Positions 36,158 through 48,164 of a stretch of DNA of 64,000 nt are shown here, piece after piece (positions within the stretch are counted from its first letter, which is position 1; every line of letters begins with the position of its first letter). The translations under genes and the position numbers were made by a program. The stretch lies in NCBI GenBank assembly GCA_027475525.1, contig JAMWFC010000122.1:744001-808000 (forward strand), read 5' to 3'. Below the pieces are notes generated by a model that had not been told where the DNA came from, made no database searches, and saw only the letters and a list, made by a program, of their open reading frames with translations. Origin of the DNA: Macrolepiota albuminosa. Lineage: Eukaryota; Basidiomycota; Agaricomycetes; Agaricales; Agaricaceae.

Positions 36158-37312
36158 ATGACATTTGAGGCTGCAGCTATTCTCAGGGGCGTCGACGTTT
36201 TTCTGTTCGACGTGTTCGGCACTGTCGTAGATTGGCGAAGCACTGTTGAGAGGGAGCTGAGAGCTCTTGTAGCTCGACATGATCTTAGTGGGTATCCCCT
36301 CAGAGACGAGACTATGCCATACGAAAACCATGTCATTCGTTCTCAGAGGTTGACGAGAAGTGGGAAGCCAACTTTGCACAAGAATGGCGCACAGGGTACC
36401 TGGAAACGACGTTAGCTCGGTTCAAACCCTGTATCCCATTTAAGAACTTATTTGTTTCATAGTCGTGCAATTGCTAAAGGTGCTTCTGGAACTACAAATG
36501 TTGATGTAATGCATCGTCAGGTACAAGATTTGACATGAAATCTGCCTGATTCGGGCTGTCTCGCTTGCTTGACCGCTGTGCGCTGATGTCTCATAGATTC
36601 TGGATAGAATGCTGGACATTCCCGGTTCACGCTGGCAGTTCCTCTCTGCCGTACTCGATGATAAAGAACGTGAAAGACTCAATGGCGTTTGGCACCGACT
36701 CGATGGTATCATCCATACTTTCTATTGCAATAACAGGTAATCAATATCTATCCTTCATTAAGGTTGGCCTGATTCGCGGCCTGGTCTATATGCATTGAAG
36801 AAGCATGTGATTTGTGGTGCTCTCTCCAATGGAAACATCCGTCTCCTCGTCGATATGGTGTGTTTCGATTGATTCTCAGAGTCTTCTCCATTCCTATATC
36901 GTCAGAATTTCTTTGACATTTGACAGGCAAAGAACGCAGATCTTCCTTGGGATGTTGTACTTTCAACAGAACTTTTTGATACGTTCAAACCGTGAGTATC
37001 ATTTGAGCATATTAATAAATAACGTTATCATCACAAGATGCGAATAACGTAGCCATTAGAAATCCAAAGGCTTATCAATCCGCTCTTCGCCATCTAGCTG
37101 TTGAGCCAACACGGTGTGCTATGGTGGCAGCTCACGAATGGGATCTTCGTGGTGCATCCGCTGCCGGATTGCGTACCGTGTATATTCCGCGTTCAAGTGA
37201 AGGAAGCCCCGAAGTCGAGGTGAAGACCAAGGGAGAGGGTGGTGAGGTGGACATAATTATACGTTCTTTCGAGGAACTTGCAGGCCTTCTGGTAGCGGCT
37301 GGGAAAGACTGA
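36158..37312 (+). CDS. Haloacid dehalogenase type II (HAD superfamily)
   Basis: Seven exons: 36158-36287, 36347-36410, 36463-36520, 36597-36705, 36763-36857, 36927-36991, 37060-37312. These sum to 774 nt (257 residues) with all phases consistent. HAD motif I is LFDVFGTVVDW, with the nucleophile Asp in DVFGT. Motif II is in GALSNGN, motif III Lys in KPNPKAYQ, and motif IV in VAAHEWDLRGA. This matches L-2-haloacid dehalogenase-like (type II) HAD hydrolases, which use an Asp-ester intermediate; fungal substrates are mostly unproven. Length is normal for the family. It has its own promoter region after the zinc-finger gene and looks intact. Confidence 0.92.
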
Positions 37313-37318
37313 TCGCTT

Positions 37319-37472
37319 TTGTCATTGATGTACATATTTACACAGACATTTGACGATGACTCATTACTTATGAGTGCAAACCGGAAGCAAATTGATTGTC
37401 ATTGATGTACATATTTACACAGACATTTGACGATGACTCATTACTTATGAGTGCAAACCGGAAGCAAATTGA
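37319..37472. repeat. 77-bp perfect tandem duplication
   Basis: Copies 37319-37395 and 37396-37472, directly 3' of the dehalogenase gene. Confidence 0.92.
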
Positions 37473-37939
37473 TCCCGATGCGAGTCCATTTTTGTTTTTT
37501 AACACTCGATTGGTTTCCATTTTTGCATGCGCCACCCCGTGTGCTTCAATCAATACATTTATGGGATGGTCTTTTAGGCACCTCATATTCGCTCTCTGTC
37601 TCCCTCTTTGTACTAATTGATCCTGTTCTGGATCATGAAGCCAAAAAAAGGTCTGACTTTGGGATATTTGGGATACGAATACCAAAAGGGGATGGCGGTG
37701 ACTTGGTGAATTTCACGGAACTTTACCGTCGGCAGACGACCGCCACTCAGACTCCTTCAGTCGTGTGCTACTTCAATGAGGTATACTTCATTCTATTGAT
37801 TTTGTTTTCTACGTACGCTTGCTTCGGATTTTCCTGTTCTGCCTGCCTTTCTAAATCTTGTACCCCACCGTCACGAGGCTGAATAGGCTTGTCTGTCTCA
37901 GTGGACACCAGGTGCACTCTGCCATCAAATATCGTGATC
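37473..37939. other. Intergenic: dehalogenase 3' region and regulator promoter
   Basis: No gene recognised. It contains the 3' untranslated end of the dehalogenase and the presumed promoter of the Zn2Cys6 gene. Confidence 0.5.
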
Positions 37940-40900
37940 ATGTCCTCAGAAGAAGAAGGGCAAGTGCGCATAGGTTCCTTTACCAAGCGGCGTAAGCTGC
38001 AACGCGCCTGCGATGTTTGTCGTAGGAAGAAGAGTGTGTTCTCGAGATTTTATTAATATATCTATTGTTTCTGACTCCATATTACAGTTCGATGTACGTT
38101 GAATACGAAGTGTAACATCTGTATGGAAGCTCTGAATATGTCTCCTCGATGCAGGCGATGGCGTCCAAATGCCGGGCCAACAATGCACGAATTGTACTGA
38201 CTACGGACTCGAATGCACTTATGTTGAGAGTGCCAAGGTGACTGAACAGATTCGTCCTCTGGCTACCTCCACTGACTCCGCACCTGACAGAAACGCGGGC
38301 CTCCTAAATTGTCCGTGGTCTTCTCTCGGGACATCTATTTTAAGTGTTGAATATTTTTCATTAGGTATATTGAACGACTCGAGAACCGTGTCAAGAAGCT
38401 GGAAGAATTTATAGGAAGGGTAATTTAATCCGGATTCTATTCATGTCTCAGACCCTAACTGTTTTGATTCCAGATATCGCCAGAAGCTCTAGAACAGCTC
38501 GACGTCAGTCCGTCCGCCCCTCTTCAAGTGTCTCCTCACAATCCTTCGATACCCGAATGGACCCCGTATGACCCTTCTCCGAGACGATTCATCCGCCATG
38601 TGGGAAGCGGTAAAAGTCCGCCGCCTGCGTCAGATGAGGAGTCTTCTGTGAAATTTCTGATGGATGACTTTGACCAGATGCACATAACCCTGGATGACTC
38701 TCGATATCTTGGCAAGTCAAGCGGGATCATGCTGATCAATCTCGCGTTGGAGATGAAACGTGTTTATATGGGTGATGGTGGTGGTTCCACTCGTCAACAG
38801 AATGTAAGACGCCTAGTAAGTTATCCTCCTAACCCATTCCTGCGTTTTCCGAGGTTCAGCTCACATTTTTTATAGTACACCGAACCGTTACCTGTTACCC
38901 CGATGCAGGCTCCCAATTTTAAATTCCCTGATCCAGATCTCATGGCAGCCCTCATTGACCTCTACTTTATACACATGAATCGATACCTTCCCCTCTTGCA
39001 TCGCCCTACATTCGAGCGCGCAATCAACTCGGGCTTGCACTACACTGACGCTTCGTTTGCCGCAACACTCTTGTTAGTGTGTGCAGTAGCAGCAAAGTAC
39101 TCTGATGATCCCCGTGTAATGGATGAGCCGCAAAAACCCGGTGGGAAGCCTGACCCACATTCGAGTGGCTGGAAGTGGTTTGCGCAGGTGCCGTTAGTGA
39201 AGACGGTGTCCATTAGTGTTCCTAGTTTGTACGATCTTCAATTTTATGCTGTAGGTCCTCCGGCGTGTCCGTCGAGATGGATCGGTACTCATTACACATT
39301 GTAGCTCGTCGGGGAGTTCCTTCAAGCCTCATCTGTACCACAAGCATGCTGGACAGTTGTTGGGATTGGTATCCGTATTGCGCAGGATGTCGGTACGCAT
39401 CGACGGAAATTAAAGGAAGCGCACACTGTGGAGGATGAGCTGTGGAACCGAGCATTTTGGTAAACAATTGACTCTGATGTCAGGTCAATCAATCTCATAT
39501 GTATTCTTCAACAATAGGGTCCTACTATGCCTGGATCGGCTGTTTAGCTCTTCTCTTGGGAGGCCATGTTCATTACAGGATGAGGAGTTGCGTTGTATCT
39601 TTCTAGAGACGAAAAACCTGGCTTATAAGGCTTTAGTTTCGACATTGACATGCCTATGGAATGTGACGATGAGTATTGGGAGCACTCTGATCCAAACCTT
39701 CGCTGGCGACAGCCAACGCCGGAAAAAACGCCTTCCATTATGGCGTATTTCACTTGGTACATCAAGCTGAACCGAATCCTGGCGTTCCTGCTCAGGACAG
39801 TGGTAAGAACCAAACTTTTACCTTGTGTGGGTTTGTTGATTCAATTATCTGATACACCAGTATGCTACCAACAAGTCACGAATTCTATATGGCTTCGTAG
39901 GGCAACATTGGGAAGAAACCATCGTTTCCGAAGTAGACTCTGCCCTGGAATCCTGGATGGCCAAACTCCCTGATCATCGTACGTCCTCCAAATTTACTTA
40001 TCTATCTCTCTGTCGTCATGGTAGCTAAATACTTTATTTGTTTCAGTACGCTGGGATCCCCAGCGTCCCGATGAAGTGTTCTTTAATCAATCAGCTTCCC
40101 TCTTTTGTTTCTACCAACATGTCCAAATCCTTGTTCATCGGCCGTTCATCCCAACCCCAAACAAACCTGACAACGCACTTTCATTTCCTTCTCTTGCCAT
40201 CTGTACGAATGCTGCTAGGGCGTGTAGCCATGCCCTAGATATTCAGAGGAACAGGTTTGGGCTCGCACCACAGCCTTTGATGGTAAGTGTTTTTTGTTTT
40301 TCAATCCAAGGCTGTTACGCAAGCGAGAATGGCAATCAATTTCTCATCATGTGGGATCTCTGTAGACCGCAGCATTTTCGGCTGGTGTGATCCTGCTACT
40401 CAGTATCTGGGGTGGGCGTCGATCGGGTCTTACAACGGATTTCGATAAGGAGATGATGGATGTGAAGAAGTGTATGGATGTTTTGGCGCTTGCGGAGGTC
40501 AGGTGTGTATATTCTTTGAGTTGCATACCCTCGTCTCACGTATTGGACAACTTTTGCGTAGATGGTACCTCGCTGGCCGTCTCAGGTACATACAGTTTTT
40601 CAAGCTTGTACACGAGACTGATGACAGAGCCCTCAAAGTGACATCCTCAACGAACTTGCCTCCGTTGGTGATATGCCACTACCACAACGTAGGTCGAATT
40701 CGCCCTTTATTACTCCCAAGCGCGAGCGCAAGCAGAATGACGATGACGACGAGTACGTGCTCAAATCAGCGGCGCGTTTAGCTAGGCGGATAAAAAAGGG
40801 GCCAGAATCTGTCTCTCCAAGGGGCACTGTCGGGGTACAACGACAGCCATCGCCTCAGTTGCATACGCCACAGTATGATGTTGATTATCGCAAGCCCCCA

Positions 40901-41457
40901 CAACAGCAACCACTCCCACTAAATCCACAGCAGTATTGGCCCTGCCAGTCCACGTCCCAGCTTACCCAAGAACCTTCTGATACATATGTCCAGTTCCGTT
41001 CTGATGCCTGTTTACAAGCGCAAGTCCCAGTGAGTGTTCCTGCCTTCGGCCAGAGCTCAGGACCAGCAATATACCTTAGCGGTCCTGAAGCAATCCCCGC
41101 CAGAGCTGTCGGAACGGACTCTACTGTAGTAACTGTGTATCCGTATCAGTCAGGCGGCACAGTTGCAAATACTTTGAGTAACATGAATATGGACGTCGAT
41201 ATGGGTCTCGGGCAAAGAACGGGGGATGTTCGACTTGACTTGAATCCTTCGGGAGCTTTGGCCTCAAATGTCGATCAGTCGTTCATGTGGTCTAATGCGC
41301 CCACCTCTTTTGAGTAAGTCGTCTTGTCTCATTGATTATATACAGAGTCCTCATTGAGAATGGCAGGTCAGATGAATGGGGAAATTATATTTCAGCTTTG
41401 AATAATCAGCGTGTGCCTCCGGATTCTAGCCAGGGAACATTTAATCCTACGGGATGA
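37940..41457 (+). CDS. Zn(II)2Cys6 transcription factor with fungal_trans domain
   Basis: Sixteen-exon model: 37940-38033, 38088-38093, 38155-38237, 38291-38310, 38365-38419, 38474-38803, 38876-39250, 39305-39459, 39518-39586, 39637-39802, 39861-39978, 40047-40282, 40366-40502, 40562-40585, 40639-41313, 41367-41457. The total is 2634 nt (877 residues) in phase. The binuclear zinc cluster reads ACDVCRRKKIRCDG...CTNCTDYGLECTY, split by a 6-nt microexon. Next come a KRGPPK linker and a short coiled coil YIERLENRVKKLEEF. The fungal_trans domain follows (YLPLLHRPTFERAI, GIGIRIAQDVGTHRR, LFSSSLGRPCSLQDEDFD). The C-terminus is Gln/Pro-rich and ends with DEWGNYISAL, a likely activation region. It resembles XlnR-type regulators, but targets cannot be assigned. 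No damage seen. Confidence 0.92.
38088..38093 (+). other. 6-nt microexon in the zinc cluster
   Basis: Exon TTCGAT lies between a 54-nt intron ending ATTACAG and a 61-nt intron starting GTACGT. It is needed to write K-K-I-R-C-D across the two junctions. Confidence 0.75.
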
Positions 41458-42938
41458 CTGTCCTGTACTAATATGGTTATTACATCTTTCAAGTGCGAAT
41501 GTGTATGGCGTGCGCGTGTCACTACTGAAACAGCACCTTGACTCCTCTGTGACGAAGTTTTCCCTGATATCTCCTGTATTTACACAGGTTCTCTGGGTTT
41601 TCAAACGTGTTTTTTTCCCGATGGCGATCCATTAACGGAATGAGCAGTGGATTTGGGTTTGTCATCATGTCGTGTTGAGGTTATGAATCGTCCGTCAATC
41701 CGAGACCTTAGGACGTGCTTTTGGTTCTTTTCGAAATTCCTACATATCAATCAGGTTAACGCAGTTTTTCAACCCGAAGGTTCCGTCATCATAGATGCAT
41801 GGTCGAAAAAAAATTAAAATGCTTGGGAACGTCAAATCTTCTGGTGGTTTTTAGGTCGTTGCTGGTTCCACTGTTCACCTCAGTGCGCTTTCTCTCGATG
41901 TCGTAGTACAGACCGGGGATCTACAAGTGTAAGAATAGCAAGCTTTGTGGCTTCTCGTTATTCTCGAGCAGCTGATGGCCTATTTCCGTGTCAATCAATG
42001 GAATAATGTGGAGTTAGCTTTAACTACCTTTATATCGACGGCTCATTAAAATTACCTTTCTTATGCAAGTTCTTACAACGATGCAACTCGGAGAAATATA
42101 TATAGGTGGCTAATAACTGACTCATTCACTAGGTGTAATACCGACCTCTACCTTTCCACTTTGCAAAAATTCCTCTGGCCTGGCTGTGTGGTGTACAGTC
42201 CACCCTGGATCCCACTACTATACTATATAACTAGGAACGCTTCACAGATCTTACCCTCTTGTATATCTCTTCTGTGGTTTCTATATGGCATGTCCTGTAG
42301 AAATTTTCCATCTTCATCCAGACGCTTCTCAAATCAACTTTCTTGTTGTCATACGTTTGATTCTTCATTAATCTCGGCCGTGCGTCTACTATCAAATCTA
42401 GACAAATTGTGCGTTTTCAACAACTATTTGATCTCTCGCGAGCATTTCTAATGTGCTGAGCACGTAGATAAATGACCTGTATCATTTTTCCTAAAGACTT
42501 GCGCCGTATGCATCGGACTGAATTTTCAACTTGAGTTTTCTTTTGAAGGTCACCGCCTGGGTGTATTCCAAGCCCACGCACACAATGTTGGATATCTGTT
42601 GGATCGAGCAGTCTGACAACAACTCCACAACTCCACACCCAAGCGAAATGCGCAATCTTAGGGTGCCAGCCACATCAAATTTCGATGGTCTTGGTAGAAC
42701 TTCAGATGAGGCCTAGGAGCAAACGTACTCATCTGACAAGTATCCAGCTGGGGATCAGTAGTTCTGTATCGTATGTAGACACGCAGAGTTTTGGTGTGCG
42801 AGAGAAAATCAGTGGGACGTTTAACGATAAATCCGTACACCACACGACCTGAATCATTTGTCTCGAGCTTATTCTCGAGGACGGCGGGATAAATTTAAAT
42901 GTGAAGTGAAAGTAAGGTAGTAAAAACATTTCCTTAGT
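41458..42938. other. Intergenic, no gene recognised
   Basis: About 1.5 kb. Only short open frames without motifs, some AT-rich with long T/A runs. Confidence 0.5.
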
Positions 42939-43034
42939 TCGGATACGGGGAATCGAACCCCGAGCTGCCGCGTCAGAACATAGTTGGACAATTACAATGA
43001 GAGGCGGCAATGTTAGCCATTACACCATATCCGA
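42939..43034 (-). tRNA. tRNA-Glu (CTC) with a ~25-nt intron
   Basis: Read on the minus strand: acceptor pairs TCGGATA/TATCCGA. The D arm holds box A-like TGGTGTAATGGCTA. The anticodon stem is GCCGC/GCGGC with loop C-T-CTC-A. The T arm is CGGGG-TTCGATT-CCCCG (box B). About 25 nt between the base after the anticodon and the 3' stem are extra, the standard place for a eukaryotic tRNA intron; the mature length is about 71. A run of five T follows on the coding strand (AAAAA at 42922-42926), a Pol III terminator. Confidence 0.9.
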
Positions 43035-43283
43035 TGCCGAAAAATGGGGTCTTGTAAAAAACTTGTCCTCTCCCCACACGAAAACAACCTTATCATCACG
43101 TGATCAAAGGCTAATCAGGGATTGGCGATTCGTCAGTAAGACCTAAGTCCGTGGGACGTGCGAAGGCTTCTAATCGTCCGAATCAAAAGCGATAACCCCA
43201 AAGATGACTTTATTCCGCTTGACTACGCCACTTGTCTTTGCCACTCGGACAGGCTTTCAACCTTTTCATAAAGTTATTATATC

Positions 43284-44003
43284 ATGATGGATGATGACTA
43301 TGATATGGAAGATACCTCACCATCTTCTCACCCTCCTGCTCCCGTCGCTGCCCCACTCCCGAGTGAGGTTGTCCACGACGGTTCTTCTGCCCTCATAGTT
43401 GCCGTTTGGGATGAACATCCGAACCCGATAGAAGTCGCATCATACCTAGCCCGATGGCCACCCTCTCGTACTCTTAGTACATACGCAGCGTGGATTGCAG
43501 TGGAACGCGGACCTCAGTCCAACGCACACAAATCTCAGGATATAGCTGGTCTTGCGAGAGAATGGGAGACCCTGAAGCAGCGTGCAGCACCCTTTGCAGT
43601 CGGCGAGCCGGGCATCGAAGGACAGGGTAATCCTGTAGTGACCATTGAGGCTCTGGATGCGCTTGCGCTTGCATATGGTGTACTATCTGGGAAGTGGCTT
43701 ATCTATGCAAAGCCGCACAAGATCGATGATTTATGGTCACGCATCGTAACGGCAGTCATTGCAAATGCGCCCGCGGGAGTTGGAGCGCGCGCAAAGGTGT
43801 CACCTGCGCATCCGGGGGAACCACATGTCGTGTGTGTATATGTGGAAGATTATAGTAATGAGGCGGAGGTCAACAGGGTCAGAGAAGCGCTGAGGAAAGT
43901 TGGAGTGCGCTGGAAGATTGGGTTCAAGCCGGACATTTACACCCACCTTGGTATCTACAAGACAAACGAGTGGAGAATCCGACCAAGCCGATACTTTGCA
44001 TAG
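43284..44003 (+). CDS. DUF1917 / UPF0696 family protein
   Basis: Single exon, 239 residues, with a low-complexity acidic and Pro-rich start. The core carries SGKWLIYAKPHKIDDLWSRI followed by a C-terminal domain with HVVCVYVEDYSN and RWKIGFKPDIYTHLGIY. This is the pattern of the DUF1917 family (Bles03/C11orf68-like), whose human member has an eIF4E-like fold; its biochemical role is not established. Intact. The upstream neighbour is the divergently placed tRNA-Glu. Confidence 0.88.
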   Translation: MMDDDYDMEDTSPSSHPPAPVAAPLPSEVVHDGSSALIVAVWDEHPNPIEVASYLARWPPSRTLSTYAAWIAVERGPQSNAHKSQDIAGLAREWETLKQRAAPFAVGEPGIEGQGNPVVTIEALDALALAYGVLSGKWLIYAKPHKIDDLWSRIVTAVIANAPAGVGARAKVSPAHPGEPHVVCVYVEDYSNEAEVNRVREALRKVGVRWKIGFKPDIYTHLGIYKTNEWRIRPSRYFA

Positions 44004-44233
44004 TGGTTGGTACTGCAACCCTTTGCAAGCTTATGTTCTTCCCTTTTGACTATTAGACTCTGAACGTTGAACCCTGTACTGGTCTACTAGTGTTATACCA
44101 AAGACTTGTTGTAGTAGTTGAAACCTGCTGACGTAACTTGTACTTTGTCGGATGTTTCCGATACTCCTTCACTTTTGCAAAAGGATCTCCGTGTTATAGG
44201 CAATTCGTGTATGGATAAACGACATTGATAACA
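44004..44233. other. Short intergenic region before the LanC-like gene
   Basis: No gene; must contain the DUF1917 3' end and the LanC-like promoter. Confidence 0.5.
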
Positions 44234-45828
44234 ATGACTTCACGCTATATCACACACACCGAGAACCCTCCATGTCTGGGTAGTGTCCCTCAACTACAGA
44301 ATACAATAAACAAGATCTCTTCCGCACTCAATACCACTTTCCAGAGTATCTTACAACATGGCCATCAGAGTTCCAGTCGAGGCGTGTACGTAGGCCTTGC
44401 AGGTAAATGATCTACTACTCTTTTGACCAATACTGGGGTAAGACATCGCGACTCGGCCAATAGGCATTGCGCTGCTGGATCATCGTCTTTCGAAGTCTGA
44501 AGTTTTACGTACGGACCACTTGCACTCCACTCTTGTCTCCACGGGGGACCAAGCGCTTCTGGCTTGTATGAAATCTGTGGTTCCAAAGCGTGTGAAGCAA
44601 GTATCACCTTCGCATGTTTCGTTTCTGGAGACAGATGTCGGCGTTGCCACTCTTGTACTGCTACGTCTTCTTGAATCAGGCGGATCCATGAACCAGTTGC
44701 CTTTCTTCAAAGATTATGAATTCTGCCTTCAGCTCATACGGGCAGCCGTTGAAAGTGTGAAGAACTCCAAGGAAGATGCATGTGAAGTGCTGTATGGCCG
44801 TGCAGGGCTGCTATATGCACTCCTGCGTATTCGTGACGGTCTGTCCAAAGCGCGAGCTTCCTTTTCTGCTGACGCAGAAGTATCCTTAATGGCGCTCAAT
44901 GAACTTGCTAGCGACGAGGTTTTACGAGCTGTGGTCGGCTCGGTGATTGATATAGGAAGGGAAGGTGCTGCAAATTACGCTGTAGCACTCAAACCGGTAT
45001 CTAATATGCCCATTCCGCCATTGATGTGGGCTTGGCACGGAAAGAGATACCTTGGAGCTGCGCATGGTGTAGGTACGCTTTTCTTTTCTTTTCTAATCAC
45101 TTTCGCAAGGGAGAATTTAAATGAAAACAGCTGGCATTCTGTCTGTCCTATGGACCTGCCCTTCCAATATTGTAGAGCCATATTCTGAAGACCTCGTGAA
45201 AACCTTCGAGTGGCTCGTCGACCTCCAAGATTCGGCAGGCAATTGGCCTTCCAAAGCGCCTGAAGGTGTAATAAATGATCATGCTCACAAGAATGAATTA
45301 GTCCAGTGAGATCCCTTCACTGCCTCGGTGGTACTTGCTGATTTCCTGCCTAGATGGTGTCATGGAGCCACCGGGATACTCATGCTACTATCTAAAGCGT
45401 CTTTGAAACGGAGCGGTATCATCCTAAATCAAAAACTAATCGAGAAGGTCAATTCTGCAATCCGTAAAGGAGCCCGCATCGTCTATCACCATGGTCTGCT
45501 TAGAAAGGGCGTCGGGATATGTCATGGTGTCGCAGGGTCCGTATACGCACTCCTGGCTGCCTCTCGAGTCCTCGACACACACACAACACAGAATGGCGCA
45601 CTGATTGCACTGACCGACGAGAATGCCAAGCAACTACGGAGAGCGGTGCATCTTGCAGTGCTAGCAGCTGATTTCGAGCAGCTCACGAGAAATGGGGAAA
45701 TGAGGAACCCGGATCGTCCATGGAGCTTATATGAGGGCTCTGCGGGGATATGCTGTGCTTGGGAGGACGTACTTCTTAGTTTGGCTGGCCGTGATATCAC
45801 TGGCATACCGGGTTTTGATGATCTTTAA
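44234..45828 (+). CDS. LanC-like protein (LANCL family)
   Basis: Four exons: 44234-44402, 44464-45072, 45131-45305, 45354-45828 (475 residues, phases agree). The Gly-rich alpha/alpha-barrel repeats of the family are visible (FLETDVGVATLVLLRLLES, LYGRAGLLYALLRIRD, HGKRYLGAAHGVAGI, GVGICHGVAGSVYALLAA, LYEGSAGICCAWED). The zinc ligands are Cys in WCHGATG and Cys-His in ICHG. Eukaryotic LANCL proteins bind glutathione and have been linked to adding it to dehydroamino acids in proteins; the bacterial relatives cyclise lanthipeptides. The end PGFDDL is the family's usual C-terminus. No precursor-peptide gene is nearby, so a repair role is more likely than peptide biosynthesis. Intact. Confidence 0.92.
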
Positions 45829-47095
45829 TTTTTACTTCGTTCATGCTGCCTCAATGGTGTATAAACGAACGTCTAGATCTTCGATGTGCCATGCCTTGCA
45901 ACAGCACGTAATAGCACATCTCAAATTGGAGCTTTGGATCCTGCCTTGTTCCCAGATTCTGTTGGCTCAGTCTTTTTATGGAGGGGTGTTATCATGTTTG
46001 GTAGCATTCAGCAACTAACAACTGGGCCACTTGGGGTTAGTTCATTCCGCCCGCTGATTCAAGTTGTCCGCCCTGAGGAAATGCTTTATGCGTGATCCTG
46101 GCGTGTAGCAGTATGGAATTCTGTGTTATTTGTTGAGGAGGTCTTGCCATCTCTGCCCACTAAAACCTCAGCCTGCTTAGGCCAGTTCTTAGGCAAGTCA
46201 CCCTCATTTCCCAGCAGGCATTTCCGTGTCTCTTTTACTAGTCTTTGGTTTGCTCTATTTCTGCTGTAGTTCATTCTTGCTGACAAGAGATAGTCAAGGT
46301 TTAACCGCAGACAAGTCAAACACTGAGCCGAAAAGAATCAAAGGCGCTGATTCGGTGAGGCTTCCAGAACACTCCGCTATTTCGCTATTTGACTGACCTT
46401 GAAAATTAAACAAGCTTTGCTTCCATTGCTTGAAGATACGTTAACTATTACTAAAACTCAGCCCTCAATGTCAATTTGTCTTTTTTTTAGCTCCCAATTG
46501 CTGTCAACATGTAGCGAAAGTGATCCGGACCATAATTCAATGTTGGAAGGTTGGATTCAGACACAACTGCCTACTTTTTTGACGGCTCATAGATTTCCTA
46601 TGGTCAGTTTTTTTTTATCTTGGACATCGGGCTGTCCAGTTGAGGAAGTGATATGTTAGCCCTGGAACCTGCATGCTGGATCTGTGTTAGGAATCTTCTT
46701 ATGAAGAAAGCACGAAATCCTTTGCATTTAGGTTGACAGTCTGCCTGGATGTGGCTCCTCAGACACCCACTCTACGTAAGTTTGTCATCTGGGTTGCTGG
46801 TCCTGATGCATTTAACCTGTTTGTTCTTTTTATATCTTTCTTGGAGTAACTCTACTCAACACTCACGCTGCTTCCGATACTACTAGTGCCGTATTCCCGA
46901 ACCATTTCTACCCTAGGAGGCAAAGACAAATCTAGATTCCACCATCTCATCGATGGATCACTTGACTTCGCCTATGGACAGTTCTGTCAAAGACTTCCTA
47001 TAAATACAACTTGGCTTAAGCCCTTTGTCTCCTCACCCTCACAAGTTATCAATCAACTACCCAAGACTCAATCGTCACATTTGATAGTTTCCCAA
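45829..47095. other. Intergenic, no gene recognised
   Basis: About 1.27 kb with only short open frames. The first part should be the LanC-like 3' end and the last part the leader of the small secreted protein gene. Confidence 0.5.
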
Positions 47096-47509
47096 ATGCC
47101 TTCCATCCGTATCATCCTCCCGTTTGTGGCTGCAGCGCTTGCGATTGTTTCCTTCGCTGCGCCCCATCTTGGGGGTACACAAGGGGTCGATGTTTCACTT
47201 TCTCTGATAGCGGCAGACGCAAGTGGTAGTCGTACGTATTCGTTCACTTGTTCAATTAAGGCAACACGCTAACACCTCTTTTTTTCTTATCTTGCAGAAC
47301 CCGACGATGGGTGAGCAATGTTGTTCATGATTTGACTGTATTGTACATGCCCAATGCTTCTGAGTAGTACAAAGAGGCGACGTTATGACCCTGAGTGTCC
47401 GCGACATCTTTACTACCAGGGTATTACCGACTGGAACGAAGTAAAAGCCATCTGTGGCATCGATGATTGGTACGTTGTTAGCATTGCATCTGGCCTATCT
47501 CTCAACTAA
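47096..47509 (+). CDS. Small secreted-protein candidate
   Basis: Three exons: 47096-47231, 47298-47310, 47368-47509 (96 residues; a 13-nt middle exon). The start MPSIRIILPFVAAALAIVSF is a typical signal peptide, followed by a short mature part with PECPRHLYYQGITDWNEV and CGIDDW. It could be a secreted effector-like or wall protein; no family is recognised. The last exon could instead be spliced at the GTACGT near 47471. It lies next to a transposon-rich region. Confidence 0.5.
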
Positions 47510-47806
47510 AACACATTTTGAGATATTGTAGATTTTGGCTCACTCCGAGGGTGGAGTTTGCTAACTTGCTTTTCAAAGGCCATTTAGACTCAATTTTTCA
47601 TGTTTCTATGACCCTTCTGTCCGCTTACACTGAACTTTTTCCATTGTCCTTCGTCGTTTGTGTCGTTGCCTCAACCCGTTTTGTACTAGTTTTCACAAAT
47701 TCTGATTAGTTTACTTTCACAATTGAATGTGTCTGCAGTCCTGGAAATTTAAGCTGATTATTGACGACAACGAACCGATCAGGCGGCTCAAAAGTTGACT
47801 GGCGCT

Positions 47807-48164
47807 TGACGAGAAACAGTGACTGCCAGCTCCGGCAAATAACCAATTCATCATAACGTCATCAAATTATTGTCATAATCCTGTATGTTTCACTCTTATG
47901 TTTTTTTTTTTTCAAATACCTTTCAAACAGATTATTCATCCTTATTTACAAACTCTCCAACAGGCCCCACATATCTCATAAGTACAATTAGTTAAATACT
48001 GTCCGTCACATGAAGTCAAAATCATCTTCGATTATTGACTTCAGGTGAATACTTACTGTATTTCATTCTTTACTTATTCTAACATAAAATCTTTGATTAT
48101 TGACTTCACGTTATACTATTGTTATTCATACATGAATACAATCGGTTCGTGATTTGCTGCAACA
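47807..48164 (+). repeat. 5' LTR of a deleted copia element
   Basis: About 357 bp, starting TGACGAGAAACAG and ending TGCAACA. A copia-like primer-binding site GGTTATGGGCC follows directly. It aligns along its length with 49481-49837, with many differences, so the insertion is old. Confidence 0.7.

Noticed and set aside
44234..45828. Lanthipeptide biosynthesis locus
   Set aside because: LanC-like only; no precursor peptide, dehydratase or transporter nearby, and the eukaryotic LANCL family is a better fit.
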